In this document: positions 1 through 5,050 of the stretch, one piece after another
Position numbering within the stretch: the stretch's first letter is position 1
Layout of the letters: the number at the start of each line of letters is the position of its first letter
Source of the DNA: an uncultured Eubacteriales bacterium
GTDB lineage: Bacteria > Bacillota_A > Clostridia > Oscillospirales > Oscillospiraceae
Length of the DNA stretch: 5,665 nt
Reading direction: 5' to 3'
Assembly (NCBI GenBank): GCA_900556015.1
Contig: USNH01000073.1
Location: 1-5,665, forward strand
Notes under the pieces: generated by a model
Database searches by the model: none
What the model was told of the DNA's origin: nothing
Seen by the model: only the letters and a program-made list of their open reading frames with translations
Made by a program: the position numbers and the translations under genes

Positions 1-1208
1 CGCTCCGCCGTCTCCCGGCTTCGCTTGTTCACCAGCACCTGGGCGGCGATCTTCTCCGCCGCCTCCTTGTTCTCGATGAAGTAGATCTCCATCCGGCTGC
101 GGAGGAACTCCGTCATGGCCTCCTGGATGAACTTGTTGGTGATGGCCTTCTTCGTCTGATTTTCGTAGCTGGTCTGGGTGGAGAAGTTGTTGCTGACCAA
201 GATCAAACAGTCCTGCACATCGGGGAAGGTGATCTTCGCCTCGCCCTTGGCGTACTTATTATTGTCCCGCAGGTACTTATCGATGGCGGACACCATGGCC
301 GACCGCGTGGCCTTCTCCGGGCTCCCGCCGTACTCCAAAAAGCTGGAGTTGTGGTAGTGCTCGCACAGCGCCACCCGGTTGGAGAAGCACAGCGCCACGT
401 TGAGCTTTACCTTGTACTCCTTCTTGTCCGCCCGGTCGCGGCCCTTCCGCTCCGCCGACCAGCACACCGGCTCGGTCAGCGCATCGTCCCCGGCCAGCTC
501 CTTGATGTAGTCGGCGATGCCGTCGGGATATAAGAACTCCTCCGTCTCAAACTTCCCGGCGGAGACCTCGTTCCGCAGTCGGAACGTCACCCCGGCGTTG
601 ACCACCGCCTGCCGCTTCATCACGTCCCGGTAGTAGTCCAGCGGCACGGCGATGTCGGTAAACACGTCCAGATCGGGCAGCCAGCGTATGGTCGTGCCGG
701 TGCGCTTTTTGCTCCCGGTCTGCTCGCTGACCTCCAGCTTGCCCACGATCTCGCCCCGCTCAAAGTGCAGCCGGTACTCCTTGCCGTCCCGCCACACCGT
801 CACGTCCATATACCGGGAGGCGTACTGGGTAGCGCACGAGCCCAGGCCGTTCAGACCCAGGGAGAACTCGTAGTTCTCGCTGCTCTCGTTGTCGTACTTA
901 CCGCCGGCGTACAGCTCGCAGAACACCAGCTCCCAGTTGTACCGCCCCTCTTTTTCGTTCCAGTCCACCGGGCAGCCCCGGCCCATGTCCTCCACCTGCA
1001 CCGAGTGGTCGGCGAACCGGGTCACGGTGATGAGCTTGCCGTGGCCGCCGCGGGCCTCGTCGATGGCGTTGGACAGTATCTCGAACACCGCGTGCTCGCA
1101 GCCCTCCAGCCCGTCTGAGCCGAAGATAACGCCGGGCCGCTTCCGTACCCGGTCCGCCCCCTTCAGGCTGGAAATACTCTCGTTGTCGTATGCGTTCTTC
1201 TTTGCCAT
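1..1208 (-). CDS. Divergent DNA gyrase / topoisomerase IV subunit B (GyrB/ParE family), partial, C-terminus off left edge
   Basis: ATP-binding subunit of a type II topoisomerase; with an A subunit it would pass DNA duplexes through one another during replication and segregation. Reading from ATG 1208-1206, 402 codons are visible. GHKL ATPase motifs are present in order: a YDxxSI arm (residues 7-12), RKRPG (22-26), catalytic-base E43 and Mg-ATP N47 in FEILSNAIDEA, DMGRG (74-78), AGGKY (101-105), a glycine lid LGLNGLG (117-123) and GTT (171-173). The transducer-domain QTK is at 351-353. The TOPRIM and C-terminal parts would lie beyond the edge. Several usually fixed residues differ (GGLHGVG is LGLNGLG, VVDN is ILSN, DNGRG is DMGRG), so this looks like a clostridial paralogue rather than housekeeping gyrB; GyrB versus ParE cannot be decided here, hence no symbol. 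The start is set by GGAGG at 1215-1219, six bases upstream. Arginine codons are mostly CGG, unlike the CGC-rich pil genes. Confidence 0.93.
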   Translation of the reverse strand, partial: MAKKNAYDNESISSLKGADRVRKRPGVIFGSDGLEGCEHAVFEILSNAIDEARGGHGKLITVTRFADHSVQVEDMGRGCPVDWNEKEGRYNWELVFCELYAGGKYDNESSENYEFSLGLNGLGSCATQYASRYMDVTVWRDGKEYRLHFERGEIVGKLEVSEQTGSKKRTGTTIRWLPDLDVFTDIAVPLDYYRDVMKRQAVVNAGVTFRLRNEVSAGKFETEEFLYPDGIADYIKELAGDDALTEPVCWSAERKGRDRADKKEYKVKLNVALCFSNRVALCEHYHNSSFLEYGGSPEKATRSAMVSAIDKYLRDNNKYAKGEAKITFPDVQDCLILVSNNFSTQTSYENQTKKAITNKFIQEAMTEFLRSRMEIYFIENKEAAEKIAAQVLVNKRSRETAE

Positions 1209-1247
1209 ATCGTTCCTCCGGCGTACACCGATTTTTACTCAGGATAT

Positions 1248-1276
1248 ATTATATAGTATCTTCGCCGGATTTGCAA
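1248..1276 (-). promoter_or_regulatory. Sigma-A promoter of the topoisomerase B gene
   Basis: On the minus strand, TTGCAA (1276-1271) is followed by exactly 17 bases and then a perfect TATAAT (1253-1248). Transcription would start near 1240-1241, giving a leader of about 32 bases that contains the GGAGG ribosome site. The box sits in a locally AT-rich stretch and points away from the pilus genes, so the two transcription units diverge. Confidence 0.85.
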
Positions 1277-1412
1277 GCACCGCCATGCGCTCCGCAGCGC
1301 CGCGCAAGTTTCCATGCATCGCGTTACGACAACCGAAAACAAGCCCCATAAATCACCACCGCCCTACAAAAAATAATGTTATGCAACCGCCCCTAACCCT
1401 TTCCGCAAGGGG

Positions 1413-1442
1413 TTTTGCACAGTTTCCACACCTTTTTCCACA
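1413..1442 (+). promoter_or_regulatory. Cluster of DnaA-box-like 9-mers (putative)
   Basis: Three same-strand 9-mers lie within 30 bases: TTTTGCACA (1413-1421), GTTTCCACA (1422-1430) and TTTTCCACA (1434-1442). Against the DnaA box TTATNCACA the first and third have one mismatch and the second has two. Weaker relatives are TTATGCAAC (1379-1387) and TTTTGCACC (1527-1535). They lie in AT-richer DNA about 140 bases behind the topoisomerase B promoter. Whether DnaA binds is inference; low-complexity T/C-rich sequence could give such matches by chance. Confidence 0.3.
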
Positions 1443-1486
1443 GTTGTTATGTGAACCCGTTTTTCCCCGAAAAGTGCGGACAAAGC

Positions 1487-1509
1487 AAAAACCGCCGTGC
1501 AGGACGGCG
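1487..1509 (-). terminator. Probable intrinsic terminator, minus strand (possibly bidirectional)
   Basis: On the minus strand a 6-bp stem CGCCGT/ACGGCG with a 5-base loop (1509-1493) is followed by G and then TTTTT (1491-1487). On the plus strand the same stem is followed by CA and TTTT, a weaker signal. No minus-strand gene is visible upstream of it, so if active it would stop stray antisense transcription before the topoisomerase gene. Confidence 0.4.
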
Positions 1510-1599
1510 CATTTTGTCCCCTCCCGTTTTGCACCTCCCCCGTCACCCGCCGCACCTCAACAGACCGCCCCGTCGCGCCCGCAGGCGCGGAAGCCCCTG

Positions 1600-1716
1600 C
1601 CTCCCTTGTGCAAAGGCGGCCCAGTGCTCGCCGCGAAGCAAGTACCCTTGGGGTGCACACTGGGTCGTGCGGCGAAGCGTAGCCGAGGTGTCACGGCGAA
1701 GCCGTGCCGGAGGGAG
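1600..1716 (+). repeat. Palindromic repeat (type B) split by an inserted repeat
   Basis: The left half (1600-1616) and right half (1685-1716) read as one repeat interrupted by 68 bases. Joining 1616 to 1685 gives a perfect 8-bp hairpin CCTCCCTT/AAGGGAGG with a 5-base loop. It is followed by a second hairpin, CACGGC-GAA-GCCGTG (1692-1706), and AGGGAG (1711-1716), which can also pair with CTCCCT at 1601-1606. From memory this two-hairpin arrangement resembles repeats common in Oscillospirales genomes; that link is recall, not a search. Confidence 0.6.
1617..1684 (+). repeat. Core element copy 1 (short form), nested inside the type B repeat
   Basis: This copy contains 28 bases (1629-1656) identical to copy 3 at 3338-3365. 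The core has a GCGAAGC motif, then a small hairpin GTACCC-TTG-GGGTGC (1642-1656, with one G-T pair). It is enclosed by a 7-bp stem CCCAGTG (1620-1626) / CACTGGG (1658-1664). A 3' tail includes CGGC (1670-1673) / GCCG (1682-1685). The exact ends are inferred from where the outer repeat resumes. No target-site duplication is obvious at the junction. Confidence 0.6.
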
Positions 1717-1747
1717 AGACGCTGACCCGCCGCACCCTCGTTGCTCG

Positions 1748-1813
1748 TCCGTAGGGGGCGATGCCCACGCAGTGGAGCGAAGCGGAACAAGTACCCTTGG
1801 GGTGCATCGCCCC
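1748..1813 (+). repeat. Core element copy 2 (long form) with 10-bp terminal inverted repeats
   Basis: A perfect 10-bp inverted repeat, GGGGCGATGC (1755-1764) / GCATCGCCCC (1804-1813), encloses the long core. In the long core AGTGGA and GGAAC flank GCGAAGC, followed by the GTACCC-TTG-GGGTGC hairpin (1791-1805). Bases 1748-1802 are identical over 55 bases to copy 4 (5611-5665). The copy reads in the same direction as the pilus genes. Confidence 0.8.
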
Positions 1814-1815
1814 GT

Positions 1816-1838
1816 ATGCCACGGCAGCGCCGTGGCAT
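1816..1838. repeat. Perfect 10-bp hairpin directly after core element copy 2
   Basis: ATGCCACGGC (1816-1825) and GCCGTGGCAT (1829-1838) form a perfect 10-bp stem with a 3-base AGC loop, two bases after the end of copy 2. There is no T run on either side, so it is unlikely to be an intrinsic terminator. It may be part of a larger composite repeat, since CCGCCCC follows at 1843-1849. Confidence 0.7.
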
Positions 1839-1937
1839 CAATCCGCCCCACCCACCCCCTTAAATTGTTGTATCCCGCCCAACAACCCTGACTTCCGGGC
1901 GGTTACATAGATCAATACCCAAAAAAGGAGAAAAAAT

Positions 1938-2348
1938 ATGATTTCCAAACTGCTCAAAAAGAACGAAAAAGGCTTCACCCTGATGGAGATGCTCATCGTC
2001 GTCGCCATCATCGCCGTCCTGGTGGCCATCGCCATCCCCACCTTCAACGCCTCTCTGACCAAAGCCAAACAAGCTGCCGATGTTGCTAACATCCGTGCCT
2101 ACTACGCCCTGAAGCAAGTAGACGCAATCACCAACTCCACCTCTGCAAAACCTGACTCCTCTGTCACTGACGGTACCACTCTTGCTGCCAAAATGAAGAC
2201 TGACGGCTATGCTCTCAACATTCCTGCCAACCTCACCTATGATTCTTCTAGCGGTAAGGTAACATACACAGCCGACAAACTGACAGGTGGTAATGGTGCT
2301 GATGCGACCACTTATGAATGGTCTTTTGGCGATAACACCGCTTCCTAA
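1938..2348 (+). CDS. Type IV prepilin
   Basis: Pilus structural subunit, made as a membrane-bound precursor and assembled into a fibre through its N-terminal helix. The 136-residue product has a basic 12-residue leader ending in G12, followed by FTLMEMLIVVAIIAVLVAI, the classic prepilin peptidase site. After cleavage F is +1, E is +5 and P is +22. The mature protein is 124 residues. Helix alpha-1 continues to about residue 65, then a Ser/Thr/Asp-rich globular part follows with no cysteines, so there is no disulfide-bounded D-region. AGGAG (1926-1930) lies seven bases before ATG. The first 40 or so codons are GC-rich like the neighbours; the rest uses many T- and A-ending codons. Being first in the run and followed by a strong hairpin, it is probably a major pilin, but a minor pilin or pseudopilin cannot be excluded. 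Confidence 0.93.
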   Translation: MISKLLKKNEKGFTLMEMLIVVAIIAVLVAIAIPTFNASLTKAKQAADVANIRAYYALKQVDAITNSTSAKPDSSVTDGTTLAAKMKTDGYALNIPANLTYDSSSGKVTYTADKLTGGNGADATTYEWSFGDNTAS

Positions 2349-2383
2349 CCCCCTCCCTCAACCCATGACTCCCCATATCACCT

Positions 2384-2421
2384 GCACCACAGAAGCCGAA
2401 GGGTTGCGGCTTCTGTGGTGC
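2384..2421 (+). promoter_or_regulatory. Strong intercistronic hairpin between pilin and pilD
   Basis: GCACCACAGAAGCC (2384-2397) pairs perfectly with GGCTTCTGTGGTGC (2408-2421); G2398-C2407 extends the stem to 15 bp with an 8-base loop. There is no T run behind it (GGGCATAAG follows), so it does not look like a classic terminator. It lies 35 bases after the pilin stop and 9 bases before the AAAGGA ribosome site (2431-2436) of pilD. A role in 3'-end protection of pilin mRNA, partial attenuation, or limiting pilD expression relative to pilin is inference. Confidence 0.7.
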
Positions 2422-2444
2422 GGGCATAAGAAAGGACCGCCGCC

Positions 2445-3239
2445 ATGCTCCACCTCTCCCCCGCCATCACCGCCTACTGCTGCCTCCTGGCCCTGCTGCT
2501 GGGCGCTTGCGCGGGCAGCTTTCTCAACTGCGCGGCCTCCCGCCGCGTCCATGGCCGGTCCGCCCTCCGTGGCCGCTCCCACTGCGATGCCTGCGGCCAC
2601 ACCCTCGCCCCCCGCGACCTGATCCCCGTCCTCAGCTACCTGCTCTCCCGTGGCCGCTGCCGCTACTGCGGCGCAAAGCTCTCCCCCCGCCACCTGTGGG
2701 CCGAGCTCTCCTCCGCCCTCACGTTTTTGCTGCTCCTCCTGCGCTATGACATATCGCTCCAAATGCTCCAAGCCCTGCTGCTGGCCTGCGTCCTGCTGGC
2801 CTGCGCCTTTGCGGATTTGGAGGGATATATCATCCCCGACCGTTACATCCTCACGGGCATCATTCTCCGCCTCCCCTTTTTCTTCCTGCTCCCCGACCCC
2901 AAGGGTCAGCTCCTCAGCGCCGCCCTGGGCGGCTTCGCCGTCGGCGGCGGCCTGCTGCTGGTGGTGCTGCTCTACGAAAAGCTCCGCCGCGTGGATGCCA
3001 TGGGCGGCGGCGATTTGAAGCTCCTGTTCCTCACCGGCCTGTACTTAGGCTGGCTGGAGAACCTGCTCTGCCTGCTGCTGGCCTGCCTCATCGGCATCAT
3101 CACAGCCCTGGCCGCCCAAAAGCGCCGCCGTCAGCAAGCCCCCCGCCTCATCCCCTGGGGGCCCTCCATCGCCGCCGCCGCCATTCTCACCCTGCTCTTT
3201 GGCGATGCCGTCACCTCCGCCTACCTCTCCCTCTTCTGA
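2445..3239 (+). CDS. pilD: Prepilin peptidase (type 4 prepilin-like leader peptidase / N-methyltransferase)
   Basis: Membrane aspartic protease that removes the prepilin leader and, in bifunctional members, methylates the new N-terminal residue. The 264-residue product has GSFLN at 24-28 (family signature). A cytoplasmic zinc-type four-cysteine module follows: C47-x2-C50 and C72-x2-C75. The first catalytic aspartate is D124 in ADLEGYIIPD and the second is D190 in MGGGDLKL. The rest is a chain of hydrophobic helices, as expected for this polytopic family. All key residues are present and the length is typical, so it should be active; the intact cysteine module suggests the methyltransferase domain is kept. 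The start is set by AAAGGA (2431-2436), eight bases before ATG. Its natural substrate is the pilin encoded just upstream. An AAGGAG sequence overlaps the base after its stop codon but now leads into repeats. Confidence 0.95.
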   Translation: MLHLSPAITAYCCLLALLLGACAGSFLNCAASRRVHGRSALRGRSHCDACGHTLAPRDLIPVLSYLLSRGRCRYCGAKLSPRHLWAELSSALTFLLLLLRYDISLQMLQALLLACVLLACAFADLEGYIIPDRYILTGIILRLPFFFLLPDPKGQLLSAALGGFAVGGGLLLVVLLYEKLRRVDAMGGGDLKLLFLTGLYLGWLENLLCLLLACLIGIITALAAQKRRRQQAPRLIPWGPSIAAAAILTLLFGDAVTSAYLSLF

Positions 3240-3249
3240 AGGAGCACCC

Positions 3250-3309
3250 CCTTGGCTCTCCCTTTGGGAGAGCTGTCACCGCAGGTGACTGAGAGGGCCT
3301 TGGCTCTCA
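3250..3309 (+). repeat. Palindromic repeat (type C): three small hairpins flanked by 11-bp direct repeats
   Basis: In order: GCTCTCCC-TTT-GGGAGAGC (3255-3273, 8 bp), GTCACC-GCA-GGTGAC (3275-3289, 6 bp) and TGAGAG/CTCTCA (3290-3295 with 3304-3309). CCTTGGCTCTC occurs at 3250-3260 and again at 3298-3308. No T tail follows, so it is not an obvious terminator. From memory this is a common intergenic repeat of gut Clostridia. It sits directly after pilD. Confidence 0.75.
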
Positions 3310-3317
3310 ACAGACCT

Positions 3318-3373
3318 TCCGTAGGGGGCGATGCCCACGCCGCGAAGCAAGTACCCTTGGGGTGCGCCGCCCC
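3318..3373 (+). repeat. Core element copy 3 (short form), between pilD and pilM
   Basis: The left end matches copies 2 and 4 from TCCGTAG through CCACGC (3318-3340). It then switches to the short core shared with copy 1 (3338-3365 is identical to 1629-1656). The stem GGGGCGATGC (3325-3334) / GCGCCGCCCC (3364-3373) pairs with one mismatch and one G-T pair. It ends 45 bases before the pilM ATG and so is probably carried in the pil mRNA if the genes are co-transcribed. Confidence 0.8.
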
Positions 3374-3404
3374 TCCCGTCCAAACCACAAACGCACCCCC
3401 GAAA

Positions 3405-3411
3405 GTGAGGT
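3405..3411 (+). promoter_or_regulatory. Ribosome binding site that decides the pilM start
   Basis: GTGAGGT (core GAGG 3407-3410) lies eight bases before ATG 3419. It supports that start over the in-frame upstream GTG at 3362, which lies inside repeat copy 3. It is weaker than the AAGGAGGT in front of pilN. Confidence 0.6.
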
Positions 3412-3418
3412 ATCCCCC

Positions 3419-4417
3419 ATGCCATCCAACATCATCGCCTTCGACATCGGCACGGCCCAGCTCAAGCTGGCCTGGTTCTCCGGCAAGACCTGCCGCCTCA
3501 CCGCCTCCGCTCCCGTCCCAGACGGGCTGGTGCGCGGCGGCGTCATCGTCTCCATGGATGCCATGGCCGACTTCCTCTGGCAGCTGGCCAAGGAGCATAA
3601 TTTGCCCCGCAAGGCCCAGGCCGCCGTCATCCTCCCCGCCTCTCTCACCTTCACCCGTGTCACCGAGCTGCCGCCCATGACCGCCGCCCAGCTCACCTAC
3701 AACCTCCCCTTCGAGTTCAAGGACTACCTCACCCAGGAGAAAAACAAATACTACTTCGACTACGCCGTTCAGGAGCTGACCCGTGACGAGACCGGCACGG
3801 TCAGACAGATGAAGCTCTTCGCCTGCGCCGCCCTCAAGTCCACCGTGGAGGACTACCGCAATATGTTCGCCCGCGCCGGCATGAAGCTAGCCGCCGCCCT
3901 CCCCGAGGAGGCCGCCTATGCCGCCCTTCTCTCCGCCGGCAGCGCCCAGCCGGACGGCGACACCGACCACTGCTTTGTGGACGTGGGTCACACCGGCATC
4001 CGTATGTATATCCTCCGCGCTGGCCGCTTCCTCACCCGCCGCACCATCGACCTGGGCGTGGCCGACCTGATCCGCTCCATCTCCCAGCGTCAGGGCGTGG
4101 ACGAGCACATCGCCCTGGCCCACCTGCTCTCCGACTACGACGGCGCTGTCTCCGACCCCGCCAGTTTGGAGGTCTATCACCGCATGGCCGCCGAGATCAC
4201 CAAGGCCGTCAACTTCTACAACTACAACAACCGGGAAAAGACCCTCTCCCGCGTCTACCTCTGCGGCGGCGGCGCGGCCATCACACAGATACACGATGCC
4301 ATCCGCCAGCTCACCGATCTGGAGATATGCCCCGTCACCCGCCTGCTGCCTGACGGCATCAGCCCCGATGAGGCGTATCTCTATCCCCGCGCCGTGGGCT
4401 GCGCCCTGCAAGACTAA
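3419..4417 (+). CDS. pilM: Type IV pilus inner-membrane complex protein PilM (actin-like ATPase fold)
   Basis: Cytoplasmic actin/FtsA-like protein that binds the N-terminal tail of PilN and links the membrane platform to the pilus motor. The product is 332 residues, close to the family norm. The phosphate-1 loop is FDIGTAQLKL with D9 near the N-terminus, phosphate-2 is VDVGHTG around D188, and the adenosine motif is LCGGGAA at about 281-287. NLPFEFKDYL and the KAVNFYNYNN stretch also fit PilM. Starting at ATG 3419 places the phosphate-1 aspartate at residue 9; an upstream GTG at 3362 would add 19 residues encoded partly by repeat DNA, so it is rejected. The stop codon TAA is part of the AAGGAGGT ribosome site of pilN, which points to coupled translation. 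The gene is separated from pilD by a 179-base repeat-filled gap, unusual for an otherwise compact run. Confidence 0.92.
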   Translation: MPSNIIAFDIGTAQLKLAWFSGKTCRLTASAPVPDGLVRGGVIVSMDAMADFLWQLAKEHNLPRKAQAAVILPASLTFTRVTELPPMTAAQLTYNLPFEFKDYLTQEKNKYYFDYAVQELTRDETGTVRQMKLFACAALKSTVEDYRNMFARAGMKLAAALPEEAAYAALLSAGSAQPDGDTDHCFVDVGHTGIRMYILRAGRFLTRRTIDLGVADLIRSISQRQGVDEHIALAHLLSDYDGAVSDPASLEVYHRMAAEITKAVNFYNYNNREKTLSRVYLCGGGAAITQIHDAIRQLTDLEICPVTRLLPDGISPDEAYLYPRAVGCALQD

Positions 4418-4429
4418 GGAGGTCACGCC

Positions 4430-5050
4430 ATGAAACTGAACACCGGCGCTGCTGCCTCCCACGCCAAAGCGCCCAAATACCCCACCAAGCGCACCGTCAA
4501 CCTGGCCCAGCGGGAGAGCCATTCCCGCAGCACCCTTACCCTCACCCTGGGCCTTGCCATCATCCTGCTCCTGTCCTTCTGCGTGGCCAACTTCGGCGTA
4601 CTCCGCCAGCTGGACCGCCAGCGCGATGCCGAGCAGGCGTATAACGCCACCCACTCCCAGTACACCGCCATGCAGGCCGCCCTGTCCGATTATGACGAGG
4701 TGGAGCTCCAATACCGCACCTGGTCGCGTAACTGGATGCACGATGAAACCTCCCCCGTCTACGTCCCCGTGGATCGGCTGGACGTGCTGGATCTGGCGGA
4801 GGAATACCTCATGCCCTACGGCACGGTCAATTCCCTGGTGGTGAACGGTGACGTGATGATCGTCACCATGTCCGGCATGGACCTGGAGCAGATCTCCGCC
4901 ATGTTCCAGCGCCTCCAGCTCCAGCCCATCGTCAGATCCGCCACCCTCACCCTTGCCGCCACGCCCCAGGCCAGCGCCAGCGGCGTCGTGGACTTCTCCG
5001 TCACCGTCACCCTTCAGAGTGATGATGCAGAAACGGAGGCGGCCCAATGA
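4430..5050 (+). CDS. pilN: Type IV pilus assembly protein PilN-like
   Basis: Bitopic membrane protein of the PilM-PilN-PilO platform. The 206-residue product has a basic cytoplasmic tail. TVNLAQRE at 22-29 resembles the PilN INLLP-type motif that docks into PilM, but it starts about 20 residues further in than usual, after an Ala/Lys-rich extension. One hydrophobic segment spans about residues 36-58, followed by a charged stretch likely to form a coiled coil (about 59-95). A mixed alpha/beta domain follows, consistent with the family's ferredoxin-like fold. AAGGAGGT (4416-4423) lies six bases before ATG. The stop overlaps the pilO start by four bases (ATGA). The assignment rests on the order after pilM, the topology and the short motif; overall sequence is divergent, as is normal for PilN in Gram-positive bacteria. 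Confidence 0.82.
   Translation: MKLNTGAAASHAKAPKYPTKRTVNLAQRESHSRSTLTLTLGLAIILLLSFCVANFGVLRQLDRQRDAEQAYNATHSQYTAMQAALSDYDEVELQYRTWSRNWMHDETSPVYVPVDRLDVLDLAEEYLMPYGTVNSLVVNGDVMIVTMSGMDLEQISAMFQRLQLQPIVRSATLTLAATPQASASGVVDFSVTVTLQSDDAETEAAQ

Larger units (their letters stand above)
1277..1937. other. Divergent intergenic region without a convincing gene
   Basis: About 660 bases separate the topoisomerase promoter from the pilin start. The left part (to about 1530) is less GC-rich and carries DnaA-box-like 9-mers and a hairpin terminator. The right part (about 1557-1838) is a chain of palindromic repeats. Open frames cross it on both strands, but they read through the repeats, lack good ribosome sites and encode low-complexity Arg/Pro/Ala-rich sequence, so I do not call them genes. 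I found no clear sigma-A promoter for the pilin. A 6-bp inverted repeat (1875-1880 with 1897-1902, loop 16) lies just upstream of the pilin ribosome site and may be regulatory. Confidence 0.7.

Noticed and set aside
1390..1416. CCCCT/AGGGG hairpin followed by TTTT on the plus strand as a terminator
   Set aside because: The stem is only five bases with a long or shifted loop, the T run is four bases, and no plus-strand gene ends before it.
889..1725. A 278-codon plus-strand open frame from inside the topoisomerase gene into the repeat region
   Set aside because: The first 300 bases are antisense to the topoisomerase gene, the end reads through palindromic repeats, and composition is Ser/Pro/Arg-rich without a recognisable domain.
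1816..1838. Perfect 10-bp hairpin as an intrinsic terminator
   Set aside because: No T run follows on either strand, and it sits next to repeat copy 2, so it is better read as part of the repeat block.
1415..1891. Several overlapping open frames on both strands over the repeat block
   Set aside because: They all contain translated repeat sequence (for example KQVPLGC-like or VPLG pieces), overlap each other in several frames and lack ribosome sites.
1860..1925. Candidate promoters for the pilin run (for example TTGTTG at 1865, CTGACT at 1888 with CATAGAT or ATCAAT downstream)
   Set aside because: None combines a recognisable -35 with a TATAAT-like -10 at 16-18 bases; no sigma-54 GG/GC pair was found either. 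The promoter stays unidentified.
1600..3373. Possible CRISPR array from recurring palindromic repeats
   Set aside because: Copies are few, irregularly spaced, differ in length, and are separated by genes rather than uniform spacers; no cas gene is present.
3362..3418. Upstream GTG start adding 19 residues to PilM
   Set aside because: It begins inside repeat copy 3, has no ribosome site, and the extension is Arg/Pro-rich and not part of the PilM fold, which begins at the ATG at 3419.
3252..3680. TTG-initiated 142-codon frame seven bases after AAGGAG at the pilD stop
   Set aside because: Spacing to the ribosome site is good, but the frame runs through two repeats and then out of frame through pilM with Ser/Pro-rich sequence; more likely the AAGGAG is a leftover site.
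3887..5047. A 386-codon open frame on the minus strand opposite pilM and pilN
   Set aside because: It is antisense to two well-supported genes, is Gly/Val/His-rich as expected from the complement of GC-rich codons, shows no family motif, and has no ribosome site in a sensible position.
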